Origin: Paraburkholderia sp. ZP32-5
Lineage (GTDB): Bacteria; Pseudomonadota; Gammaproteobacteria; Burkholderiales; Burkholderiaceae
NCBI RefSeq assembly: GCF_021390495.1
Contig: NZ_JAJEJP010000002.1
Coordinates: 1,240,001-1,304,000 of the forward strand
Length of the DNA stretch: 64,000 nt
Reading direction: 5' to 3'
Under the pieces are notes generated by a model. The model did no database searches, was not told the DNA's origin, and was given only the letters and a program-made list of their open reading frames with translations. Below are positions 34,774 to 43,132 of this stretch, in pieces; the first letter of the stretch is position 1, and every line of letters begins with the position of its first letter. The translations under genes and the position numbers were made by a program.

Positions 34774-35784
34774 ATGGCTCGACTGTATCCCGACGCACTC
34801 ACCACGCTAGCGATCGACGCGCTGCGCCGCGCGGGCGCGTTGCCGGCGACCGCCGCATCGACCGCGCGCGCGCTCGTCTATGCGGACGTGCGCGGCTTGT
34901 CGTCTCACGGCGTATCGCGTCTGCCGATGTATTGCGCGCAGTTGCGCAACGGCCGCGTCGATCCCGCCGCGCAACCGGTGATCGTTGCGGATCGCGGCGC
35001 GGCGGTGTTGATCGACGGCGCGGACGGCCTCGCGTTTCCGGCCTGCGATCTCGCGATCGAGACACTTGCCGGGCGAGCGCGGCAATTCGGCAGCGCGGTC
35101 GCCGGGATCCGGCGCAGCCATCATTTCGGTGCCGGCGCCGCGCATCTGGCTGCGCTCGGCGAAGCGGGGATGGTCGCACTCGCGTTCAGCAATTCGCCGG
35201 CCGCGATGCCCGCCTGGGGCGGGCGCCGCGCGCTGTTCGGCACGAACCCGATTGCGGCCGTGTTTCCGCGGCGCAACGGCGCGCCGCTCGTGATCGACCT
35301 CGCGTTGTCGCAGATCGCGCGCGGCAAGATCGCACTCGCCGCGCGTGACGGCAAACCGATTCCGCAAGGCTGGGCGACCACGGCCGACGGCACGCCGACG
35401 ACCGACGCGCGCGCCGCGCTGGACGGAATGATGCTGCCGTTCGGCGGCGCGAAAGGCGCGATGCTCGCGCTGGTCGTCGAACTGCTCGCTGCCGCGCTGA
35501 CGGGCGCGAACTTCGGCTACGAAGCGGGTTCGTTTCTCACCGAGGACGGCGAGCGCTCGCGCATCGGCCATCTGTTCTGGGCGATCGATCCGGGTGCGCT
35601 CGCGGGTGACGATGCGTATCTGTCGCGCGTCGAAGCGTTGATCGAGATGATGCTGATGGACGACGACGTGCGTCTGCCCGGCTATCGGCGAGACCATCTC
35701 GCGCAAATGGCGGGCAAGGAGGGCGTCGAGATTCCGGATGCGTTGATCGCACAACTCGAAGGACCCGTTCGGGTAAACGCTTGA
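34774..35784 (+). CDS. comC: Ldh-family NAD dehydrogenase, candidate (R)-sulfolactate dehydrogenase (ComC)
   Basis: The protein has 336 residues of the malate/lactate dehydrogenase-2 (Ldh_2) family, distinct from classical Rossmann MDH. Family blocks are GLSSHGVSRLP, RRSHHFGAGAAH with the catalytic histidine, GTNPIAAVFP, and LPFGGAKGAMLALVVELLA. ComC-type sulfolactate dehydrogenases belong to this family and reduce sulfopyruvate to (R)-sulfolactate. Together with the D-2-hydroxyacid dehydrogenase at 29539-30474 it would form the two-enzyme racemase described for sulfolactate degradation. General malate, ureidoglycolate or delta-1-piperideine reductase roles in the family remain possible. Confidence 0.65.
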   Translation: MARLYPDALTTLAIDALRRAGALPATAASTARALVYADVRGLSSHGVSRLPMYCAQLRNGRVDPAAQPVIVADRGAAVLIDGADGLAFPACDLAIETLAGRARQFGSAVAGIRRSHHFGAGAAHLAALGEAGMVALAFSNSPAAMPAWGGRRALFGTNPIAAVFPRRNGAPLVIDLALSQIARGKIALAARDGKPIPQGWATTADGTPTTDARAALDGMMLPFGGAKGAMLALVVELLAAALTGANFGYEAGSFLTEDGERSRIGHLFWAIDPGALAGDDAYLSRVEALIEMMLMDDDVRLPGYRRDHLAQMAGKEGVEIPDALIAQLEGPVRVNA

Positions 35785-35888
35785 GCAAGGCGATTGGGTA
35801 AGCCCCACCAACTGTAACGAAGCACACACAACGAATCACGCGCCACTAGACACGCGCGCGACAAAAGCGCATAGCTGAAAGCCAAACG

Positions 35889-35933
35889 GAAACTATCGGA
35901 AGGCCAGATAGTTTCTGTCGAAAATCGCGATTT
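35889..35933. promoter_or_regulatory. Inverted repeats upstream of the SoeA-like gene
   Basis: GAAACTATC (35889-35897) and GATAGTTTC (35907-35915) are a perfect 9-bp inverted repeat with a 9-base gap, followed by the palindrome AAATCGCGATTT at 35922-35933. They lie in a 297-base gap before soeA, the largest in this block, and suggest that the sulfite-oxidising genes have their own control site. I found no confident promoter hexamers. Confidence 0.4.
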
Positions 35934-36081
35934 CCCTTGTGACGCCGACGCGCATACGATGGTCGATAGCGCATGACCAGTGCGCATGACCAGCGCGTAT
36001 CGACAGCGGGCATCGGCAACGTGCATCGAGCACCGCGTTGCGCGCGCGTCGGTCCAACCGCAGCAGCGACGGAGATTGCCC

Positions 36082-39033
36082 ATGGAGCACCGCGCCCGCA
36101 CGCAGAACGAACGGCTCGACGTCAAAACCACCACCTGCTACATGTGCGCGTGCCGGTGCGGCATCCGCGTGCATCTGCGCGACGGCGAGGTCCGCTATAT
36201 CGATGGCAATCCGGAACATCCGCTGAACCAGGGCGTGATCTGCGCGAAGGGCGCGTCCGGCATCATGAAGCAGTACTCGCCCGCGCGTCTGACCCAGCCG
36301 CTGATGCGCAAGGCCGGCGCGGAGCGCGGCAGCGCGCAGTTCGAGCCGGTATCGTGGGAAGTCGCGTTCGACGTGCTCGAAAAGCGCCTCGCGGCGATTC
36401 GCTCGACCGACCCGAAGAAGTTCGCGCTCTTCACCGGCCGCGACCAGATGCAGGCGCTCACCGGGCTCTTCGCGAAGCAGTTCGGTACCCCCAACTACGC
36501 GGCGCATGGCGGCTTCTGCTCGGCGAATATGGCGGCCGGCATGATCTATACGATCGGCGGCTCGTTCTGGGAATTCGGCGGCCCCGATCTCGACAACGCC
36601 AAGCTGTTCTTCATGATCGGCACCGCCGAAGATCATCATTCGAATCCGCTGAAAATCGCGATCTCGAAGTTCAAACGCGCGGGCGGGCGCTTCATCGCGA
36701 TCAATCCGATTCGCACCGGCTACGCGGCGATTGCCGACGAATGGGTGCCGATCAAGCCCGGCACCGATGGCGCGCTCTTCATGGCGTTCCTGCACGAACT
36801 GATCGCCGCCGATGCGTGGGATCACGAATTCGTGCAGCGCTACACGAATGCGGCGGAATTAATCGATCTCGCCGAAGGCAGCGAAACCTTCGGCCTGTTC
36901 GTGCAAGATCCCGATCGGCCCGTCGGCAATCCGCTGTTTCCGCAGAATCATCTGTGGTGGGATTCGCGGGCCGCGCGCGCGGTGCCGCATCACACACCGG
37001 ACGTGACACCGGCGCTCGACGGCCGCTATACGCTCGCTAACGGCAAGCCGGTCACGCCGTCGTTTGCGTTGCTGCGCGAGCGCGTGGCCGCCTGCACGCC
37101 CGAATGGGCGGCGGCGATCACCGGTATCGCCGCCGGCACGATTCGCCGCCTCGCCGCCGAGATGATCGATACGAACCGCCGGCATCGCATCACGTTGCCG
37201 GTGCGCTGGACCGATGCGTGGGGCGAGACGCACGACACGGTCACCGGCAATCCGGTCGCCTTCCATGCGATGCGCGGCCTCGCCGCGCATTCGAACGGCT
37301 TCCAGTCGATTCGTGCGCTGGCCGTGCTGATGTCGCTGCTCGGCACGATCGACCGTCCCGGCGGTTTCCGTCACAAGTCGCCGTTTCCGCGCGCGGTGCC
37401 GCCGTCGGCGAAACCGCCGAATAGTCCCGACGCGGTCAAGCCGAATACGCCGCTCGCAACCGGCCCGCTAGGCTGGCCCGCCGCGCCCGAGGATCTGTTT
37501 ATCGACGAACACGGCGGCCCGGTGCGCATCGACAAAGCGTTCTCGTGGGAATACCCGCTCGCGGTGCACGGCGTCATGCACAGCGTGATTACCAACGCGT
37601 GGCGCGGCGATCCGTATCCGATCGACACGTTGATGATTTTCATGGCCAACATGGCGTGGAATTCGTCGATGAATACGATGAAGGTGCGCGAGATGCTTGC
37701 CGACAAGCATCCGAACGGCGAGTACAAGATTCCGTTTCTCGTTGTGTGCGATGCGTTCCAGTCGGAGATGACCGCGTTTGCCGATCTGATCCTGCCCGAT
37801 ACGACCTATCTCGAACGCCATGACGCGATGTCGATGCTCGACCGGCCGATCTCCGAGTTCGATGGTCCGGTCGATTCGGTGCGGGTGCCGGTCGTGCCGC
37901 CAACCGGCGAATGCAAGCCGTTCCAGGAAGTGCTGATCGAACTGGCGTCGCGCCTGAAGTTTCCCGCGTTCACGAGCGCCGACGGCACGCGGCGCTTTCG
38001 CGACTATCCGGACTTCATCGTCAATCACACGACGACACCCGATTCCGGCGTCGGCTTTCTGATCGGCTGGCGCGGCAAGGATGGCGACAAGGCGCTGGTT
38101 GGCGAGCCGAATCCGAAGCAGTGGGAGCAGTACGCGCAAAACAACTGCGTGTTCCATTACCGCCTGCCCGAGACCCTGCAGTACATGCGCAACTGCAACG
38201 GGCCGTATCTCGACTGGGCGGTCAAGAACGGCTTTCGCAAGTTCAGCGAGCCGATCCTGATCCAGCTTTACTCGGACGTGATGCAGAAATTCCGGCTTGC
38301 CGCGCAAGGGCGCAGCAGCGGCAGACAGCCGCCCGAACATCTGCGCGCGCGGGTCGAACGGTATTTCGATCCGCTGCCGTTCTGGTATGCGCCGCTCGAA
38401 AGCACGGCGACGGATCTGCAGCAATTTCCGCTTGCCGCGGTCACGCAACGGCCGATGGCGATGTATCACTCGTGGGATTCGCAGAACGCGTGGCTGCGGC
38501 AGATTCACGGCGAGAACTATCTGTATGTGAATCCGCAAACGGCGCTCGCGAGCGGAATTGAAGACGGCGGCTGGATCTACATCGAATCGCAATGGGGCAA
38601 GGTGCGTTGCCTCGCGCGTTTCAGCGAAACCGTTGAGCCCGGAACGGTATGGACGTGGAACGCGATCGGCAAGGCGGCGGGCGCGTGGAATCTCGGTCCG
38701 AACGCGAACGAATCGCAGCGCGGCTTCCTGCTCAATCACCTGATCACCGACGAACTGCCCGGCCACGACGAAGCGGATGCGCGTCTGTCGAACTCCGATC
38801 CGGTCACGGGGCAGGCCGCGTGGTACGACGTGCGGGTACGCATTTATCCGGCTGAAGCCGATGCGCGGCACACGCTGCCGCAATTCGCCGCGATGCCCGC
38901 ATTGCCGGGCGCGCTCGCGCAGCAGGGCATCGTGTCGCGCGTCGTGCAGACCTATTTCGCGGGGCGCGGTGAATTCGCGGCACGCCTGCGCGGCGCGGCC
39001 CGGCGCAAGTCGCGTGACGGTAACGATGGCTAA
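36082..39033 (+). CDS. soeA: Molybdopterin oxidoreductase catalytic subunit, candidate sulfite dehydrogenase SoeA
   Basis: The protein has 983 residues of the complex iron-sulfur molybdoenzyme family. An N-terminal [4Fe-4S] site is formed by Cys19, Cys22, Cys26 and Cys54 (CYMCACRC, GVICAKG). Bis-MGD-binding regions are recognisable (NPIRTGYAAIADEWVPIKPGTDGAL, NMAWNSSMNTMKVR, LILPDTTYLERHD). No Tat signal is present, so it is cytoplasmic, as SoeA is. Size, lack of export signal and the following FeS and membrane-anchor genes match SoeABC, which oxidises cytoplasmic sulfite to sulfate. I chose the ATG at 36082 with GGAG upstream. A polysulfide/thiosulfate reductase-like role is the alternative. 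Confidence 0.7.
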   Translation: MEHRARTQNERLDVKTTTCYMCACRCGIRVHLRDGEVRYIDGNPEHPLNQGVICAKGASGIMKQYSPARLTQPLMRKAGAERGSAQFEPVSWEVAFDVLEKRLAAIRSTDPKKFALFTGRDQMQALTGLFAKQFGTPNYAAHGGFCSANMAAGMIYTIGGSFWEFGGPDLDNAKLFFMIGTAEDHHSNPLKIAISKFKRAGGRFIAINPIRTGYAAIADEWVPIKPGTDGALFMAFLHELIAADAWDHEFVQRYTNAAELIDLAEGSETFGLFVQDPDRPVGNPLFPQNHLWWDSRAARAVPHHTPDVTPALDGRYTLANGKPVTPSFALLRERVAACTPEWAAAITGIAAGTIRRLAAEMIDTNRRHRITLPVRWTDAWGETHDTVTGNPVAFHAMRGLAAHSNGFQSIRALAVLMSLLGTIDRPGGFRHKSPFPRAVPPSAKPPNSPDAVKPNTPLATGPLGWPAAPEDLFIDEHGGPVRIDKAFSWEYPLAVHGVMHSVITNAWRGDPYPIDTLMIFMANMAWNSSMNTMKVREMLADKHPNGEYKIPFLVVCDAFQSEMTAFADLILPDTTYLERHDAMSMLDRPISEFDGPVDSVRVPVVPPTGECKPFQEVLIELASRLKFPAFTSADGTRRFRDYPDFIVNHTTTPDSGVGFLIGWRGKDGDKALVGEPNPKQWEQYAQNNCVFHYRLPETLQYMRNCNGPYLDWAVKNGFRKFSEPILIQLYSDVMQKFRLAAQGRSSGRQPPEHLRARVERYFDPLPFWYAPLESTATDLQQFPLAAVTQRPMAMYHSWDSQNAWLRQIHGENYLYVNPQTALASGIEDGGWIYIESQWGKVRCLARFSETVEPGTVWTWNAIGKAAGAWNLGPNANESQRGFLLNHLITDELPGHDEADARLSNSDPVTGQAAWYDVRVRIYPAEADARHTLPQFAAMPALPGALAQQGIVSRVVQTYFAGRGEFAARLRGAARRKSRDGNDG

Positions 39034-39054
39034 AGCAACGGCGAGGAGCTGGCG

Positions 39055-39837
39055 ATGACCCAGATGGCGTTGGTGATCGATCTGAACGTATGCGTGGGAT
39101 GCCAGGCGTGCGTGACGAGCTGCAAGGAATGGAATACGTCGGGCGAATCGGGCAGTCTCGCCGACTTCAATCCGTACGATGCAGACCCGTCCGGCACGTT
39201 CTTCAACCGCGTGCAGAGTTTCGAGGCCGGCAGTTTCCCCGACACGGAGATGATCCATTTTCCGAAGTCGTGTCTGCACTGCGAGGACCCGCCGTGCGTG
39301 CCGGTCTGTCCGACCGGCGCGAGCTATAAGCGCAAGGAAGATGGCCTCGTGCTGGTCGACTTCGATCGCTGTATCGGCTGCAAGTATTGCGCGTGGGCGT
39401 GTCCGTACGGCGCGCGCGAGCTCGACGAAGGGCGCAAGGAGATGACCAAGTGCACGTTGTGCGTCGATCGCATCCATGACGAGAATCTGTCGGAGCGCGA
39501 TCGCCAGCCGGCCTGTGTGCTCGCCTGTCCGACTTCGGCGCGGCTCTTTGGCGACATCCACGATCCCGAATCGGTGGTGTCGCGCGCGATCAAGGAGCGC
39601 GGCGGCTATCAGCTGATGCCCGAATGGAACACGCGGCCGGCCAATCACTATCTGCCGCGCGTGCCGACGACGACCACTGGTTGCGGCGGCGATAGCTGTT
39701 CATGCAAATCGGCCGGCTCGGGCGCTGATGATTTTGCTGGCGATGCGGCGCAATCCTCTGGCTCGCCGGATTCGCGGCTCGAAGCGCAGCTCGAACGCGG
39801 CGAACTGCATCTCGCGTCGATCGCGACGCGTGTTTAA
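39055..39837 (+). CDS. soeB: Four-cluster ferredoxin-like subunit (SoeB-like)
   Basis: The protein has 260 residues with four cysteine groups for four [4Fe-4S] clusters: Cys13, 16, 19 and 23 (VCVGCQACVTSC), then CLHCEDPPCVPVCP, then RCIGCKYCAWACP, and finally KCTLC with PACVLACP. This is the DmsB/PsrB/SoeB type that wires the molybdenum site to the membrane subunit. It lies 21 bases after soeA. A short C-terminal extension contains an extra cysteine patch (GCGGDSCSC), which is unusual and possibly binds a metal. Confidence 0.8.
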   Translation: MTQMALVIDLNVCVGCQACVTSCKEWNTSGESGSLADFNPYDADPSGTFFNRVQSFEAGSFPDTEMIHFPKSCLHCEDPPCVPVCPTGASYKRKEDGLVLVDFDRCIGCKYCAWACPYGARELDEGRKEMTKCTLCVDRIHDENLSERDRQPACVLACPTSARLFGDIHDPESVVSRAIKERGGYQLMPEWNTRPANHYLPRVPTTTTGCGGDSCSCKSAGSGADDFAGDAAQSSGSPDSRLEAQLERGELHLASIATRV

Positions 39838-39908
39838 ACGAGCAGCGTGAACAGGTAGCGTGAGCAACCAGTGAGCAACCGATCACCGACCCAGCACGGA
39901 GCCTCGCG

Positions 39909-40859
39909 ATGAATCCGGCATTTTCCGTAGTGTTCTTGACGACGTTGAGCGGCGCCGCGCAAGGCTTGCTGATTGCGCTCGTCGGTGTGGAGAGCGCGGC
40001 GCGGCTCGGCTTCGTTACGCCGCCCACGGCTGCGTTTTATGTGGTGGGTGCCGTGCTCGCGCTGGTGCTCGGCGGGCTTGGCCTGATCGCGTCGTTTTTC
40101 CATCTCGGCCATCCGGAACGCGCATGGCGCGCGATCGCGATGTGGCGGACTTCGTGGCTGTCGCGCGAATGTCTGTGCCTGCCCGCGTTTCTTGCCTGCA
40201 CGTTCCTGTACGGCATCGCGCATTGGTTCGGCTCGCCGTGGTCGCTCGCGCTCGGCTGGCTCGGCATCCTGGCGAGCGCCGCGCTGTTCGTCTGTACCGC
40301 AATGATCTATGCGTGCCTGCGCTTTTTGCAGGAATGGGCGACGCCGCTGACGCTCGTGAACTTCGTGCTGCTCGGCTGCGCGTCGGGCTTCACGCTGGCG
40401 ACCGCACTGAGTGCGTGGCTGGTCCCGGCGCTGACCGGAGGACTCGCGATCTGCGCCTGCGTGCTGACGCTCGCCGGTTGCGCGAGCCGTTGCGCGTCGC
40501 TCGTGCGCAATGCGCGCTTGCGGCCGAAGTCGACCGTGCAAAGCGCGACCGGTATCCGCAATCCGAAGCTCGTGCAGGTGACGCGTGGTTTCACCGCGGG
40601 CGCGTTCAATCTGCGCGAGTTCTTTCACGGCAAATCGGCGCGCACGTTGCGCGGCGTCAAGTGGGGGTTTCTCGCGGCGGCGTTCGTCGCGCCGGTCGTG
40701 TTGATCGTGCTCGGCGCGGGGCTGCAGCCTATCGGCGCATCGTTCGCGTTGCTGGCGGTGGCGTGTCTGGTGCAGTATGCGGGGCTTGTCGCCGAGCGCT
40801 GGTTTTTCTTCGCGGAAGCGAAGCATCCGCAGAACCTTTATTACGCGCGAGTGGGGTGA
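39909..40859 (+). CDS. soeC: DmsC-type membrane anchor subunit (SoeC-like)
   Basis: The protein has 316 residues with eight or so transmembrane helices, of the DMSO-reductase anchor (DmsC) family (HLGHPERAWRAIAMWRTSWLSRE is the family hallmark near residues 60-85). It anchors the SoeAB-like dimer at the cytoplasmic face and passes electrons to or from quinone. SoeC in purple sulfur bacteria is of similar length. It ends the plus-strand block and is convergent with a minus-strand MmgE/PrpD operon, with a hairpin between. Confidence 0.8.
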   Translation: MNPAFSVVFLTTLSGAAQGLLIALVGVESAARLGFVTPPTAAFYVVGAVLALVLGGLGLIASFFHLGHPERAWRAIAMWRTSWLSRECLCLPAFLACTFLYGIAHWFGSPWSLALGWLGILASAALFVCTAMIYACLRFLQEWATPLTLVNFVLLGCASGFTLATALSAWLVPALTGGLAICACVLTLAGCASRCASLVRNARLRPKSTVQSATGIRNPKLVQVTRGFTAGAFNLREFFHGKSARTLRGVKWGFLAAAFVAPVVLIVLGAGLQPIGASFALLAVACLVQYAGLVAERWFFFAEAKHPQNLYYARVG

Positions 40860-40982
40860 CGTCCTGCTGGCTATCGCAGGTCCTTTCCGCGCGTGGCAGC
40901 GAGATGGACCGTCGCGGCTTTGCGGTGCGCACGGCGCAGAGCGAGCCTGTTACTCGCTGCAAAAACGGCCTCGGAATGCGAA

Positions 40983-41019
40983 AGCGGCGGCTCGTGACCA
41001 AGGCCACGAAGCCGCCGCT
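40983..41019. terminator. Hairpin between convergent operons
   Basis: Bases 40983-40992 and 41010-41019 form a perfect 10-bp stem (AGCGGCGGCT / AGCCGCCGCT), extended by a CGTG/CACG pair inside. It sits between the soeC-like gene and the MmgE/PrpD operon and could serve both. Confidence 0.5.
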
Positions 41020-41043
41020 AGAACTGCCTTTAGTGCGGTTACG

Positions 41044-41784
41044 TCAGCGCACCGACACCCAGCGCGAGCCGATACCGTCGATGATCTGCTGCGCGTCGAA
41101 GCGGTACGCCATCAATGCGGCCAGGCCGCGCCGTCCGTCGATCGATGCCGGCGCGCTCGTGAAGCCATGTTTGGCGATCAATGCGGCTTCGATCGCATCG
41201 GCGGCGGCCTTGCCGGTTTCCAGCGCGCCCATCGCGTGCGATACGTTGTGCGCGAGACCCGCAGCCTGCGTGGCCGCGACGCCGAGCGCATGACGCGCCT
41301 GCGTCGCATCGAGCCGGTACAGGCGCGCGGCGGCCAGCACCGCGCCGACCACACCGATCGCAGAAGCCACGTTCCAGCGCGCGCGGAATTCGCTGCTGTC
41401 GACGGCGGCGAGCAGCCGCGCCGCCGCTTCGATACCGATCGCCGCGGCTTGCGCGATTTCGTCATCGGAGGCGCCGATTGCCGCGCCGATCGTCACGGCG
41501 GCGGCCAGTACCGGTGCATCGGGCGTTGCGGTGGCGGCGTCGCTGGCGAGCGCAGCGCCGAGCGTCCATGCGCGCACGCGCGCATCGCCCGACGAACTGC
41601 CTTGCGATTGCAGCAGCGCGGCCAGTTGCGAGGCGACAGCGTGATCGCCCTGCGCCAGCGCGCGCGCATCGGCCACGCGGGCGCGGACCGCATCGACCGC
41701 GACGGCGGCGGACGCGTCGAGCGGACCGCACGCGAAGGCGGTCAGCGCGTCGGAGACAGCGGAATGTTGAGCGGTTTCATGCAT
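41044..41784 (-). CDS. Half-length MmgE/PrpD-family protein
   Basis: The protein has 246 residues and resembles only the all-helical N-terminal domain of the MmgE/PrpD fold (SAIGVVGAVLAAARLYRLDATQARHALGVAATQAAGL as family-like blocks). It lacks the usual DFDDTH segment and the C-terminal alpha/beta domain. The ATG at 41784 has GGAG upstream and lies seven bases after the full-length paralogue's stop. It is open along its length with good codon use, so it is not obviously a decayed gene. It may be a partner subunit of its neighbour or a non-catalytic remnant. Confidence 0.65.
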   Translation of the reverse strand: MHETAQHSAVSDALTAFACGPLDASAAVAVDAVRARVADARALAQGDHAVASQLAALLQSQGSSSGDARVRAWTLGAALASDAATATPDAPVLAAAVTIGAAIGASDDEIAQAAAIGIEAAARLLAAVDSSEFRARWNVASAIGVVGAVLAAARLYRLDATQARHALGVAATQAAGLAHNVSHAMGALETGKAAADAIEAALIAKHGFTSAPASIDGRRGLAALMAYRFDAQQIIDGIGSRWVSVR

Positions 41785-41791
41785 GGTTCTA

Positions 41792-43132
41792 TTACTCCTG
41801 CGGCGCGCACAGCGCGAACAGCGTGTCGAGCGAAGGCGCGCTATCGATCGATTCGACGGCGGCGGCAAGTTGGGCGGTGCGTCCGTCGCCGAGCAGCGGG
41901 TCGATCAGCAGGCGCATTTTTTCCATCAGTTCGGCGTCCGTGAGCGGCCGCGCGAGGCTGCCGCGCGCATGTTCGACGTGATGTTCGAGTGTTGAGCCGT
42001 CCTTCAGCGTCACGCTGATGAACACCTCGTCGCGATTGACCGTTGCATCCGGCACGAGCCTGGTCAGCGCGCGAAGCTGGCGCACATCGTCCTGCACCAC
42101 GCGCGCGTCTTCGTACTGCGCGAGTCCGACACGCTTGTCGCACAGCGCCGCGGCCACGCCGTGGATCGCGCTGAAGCGTGCCTGCAGGCCGTCTTTCGGT
42201 TGCGGATTGCCCATCAGTTCAGGCACCAGCGGGTGGCAGCGCAGCGCAATCGATTCGATCGCCGCGACATCGGTGACGCGCGGCGCGATCGCAAGGCCCG
42301 CGTCGATCGCCGGATGCGCGACGATACCGCACGGGTACGGCTTGTACGTGTTGAACAGCAATTCCCAGCGCTCGCCCATCGCGCCGTTCATCTGCTCGAA
42401 GTCGACGCGCGTGGACATCGAATGCGAATAGCCGCCTTGCGCTTCGAAGATATCGGCGGCGGCCTGCTGACCCGCGAGCGCGAGACGCGCGGCCGCAATG
42501 CCGTTCGATGCCGCCTTGCCCGGGTGATACGGCTTGGTCATCGTGCCGAACGCTTCGCGCTGGCCGACGAACATCGATGCCGCGATCGCCACCGTTTGTG
42601 CGAGTTGCGCTTCGTTCAGACCGAGCAGCAGCGCGGCGGTCGTCGCGCAGCCGATCACGCCGCAGGTGCCGGTGATGTGCCAGCCGCGGTCGTAGTGTTC
42701 CGGCGAGATCGACACGCCCACGCGCAATTGCGCTTCGCAGCCGAGCGCGAAAGCGCTGAGTGCCGCGTGGCCCGACGGTTTCGTTTCGGGCGCGAGCGCC
42801 GTGATGACCGCGAGAATCGATGCGGCCGGATGGATCACCGTGGCCAGATGCGTGTCGTCGAAATCGTCGAGATGGCCGGCGAAGCCGGTAGCGAGCGCGG
42901 AAAAATGCACGTCCACGCGTTCGGCGCGGCCCGGCACCGGCGCGAGTGCCGCGACGCCGAGTTCTTGCGCGGCGGCGAGAATCGCGTCCACGCCCGGGTG
43001 ACGCGACGCACCGATCGACGTGCCGATCACATTGATGAACGAACGTTGCGCTTCCCGCGCAACGTTTTCGGGCAGCGGACGCTGCGCGAGGGCATACAGG
43101 CCGTGCGCGAAGGCGGCGGCAATCGAACTCAT
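41792..43132 (-). CDS. MmgE/PrpD-family protein
   Basis: The protein has 446 residues. The family includes 2-methylcitrate dehydratase, cis-aconitate decarboxylase and iminodisuccinate epimerase, all acting on small polycarboxylates. Visible blocks are HLDDFDDTHLATVIHPA, EHYDRGWHITGTCGVIG and TKPYHPGKAASNG, followed by YKPYPCGIVAHPAID. It is very similar to the protein at 50835-52196. Its ATG overlaps the stop of the upstream MFS transporter gene. The specific substrate is not evident; most likely an organic acid brought in by the transporter. Confidence 0.8.
   Translation of the reverse strand: MSSIAAAFAHGLYALAQRPLPENVAREAQRSFINVIGTSIGASRHPGVDAILAAAQELGVAALAPVPGRAERVDVHFSALATGFAGHLDDFDDTHLATVIHPAASILAVITALAPETKPSGHAALSAFALGCEAQLRVGVSISPEHYDRGWHITGTCGVIGCATTAALLLGLNEAQLAQTVAIAASMFVGQREAFGTMTKPYHPGKAASNGIAAARLALAGQQAAADIFEAQGGYSHSMSTRVDFEQMNGAMGERWELLFNTYKPYPCGIVAHPAIDAGLAIAPRVTDVAAIESIALRCHPLVPELMGNPQPKDGLQARFSAIHGVAAALCDKRVGLAQYEDARVVQDDVRQLRALTRLVPDATVNRDEVFISVTLKDGSTLEHHVEHARGSLARPLTDAELMEKMRLLIDPLLGDGRTAQLAAAVESIDSAPSLDTLFALCAPQE

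Noticed and set aside
36082..40859. Formate dehydrogenase or DMSO reductase operon
   Set aside because: The catalytic subunit has no Tat signal, no FdhF-type selenocysteine/cysteine region that I can recognise and no chaperone gene nearby. Neighbours point to sulfite.
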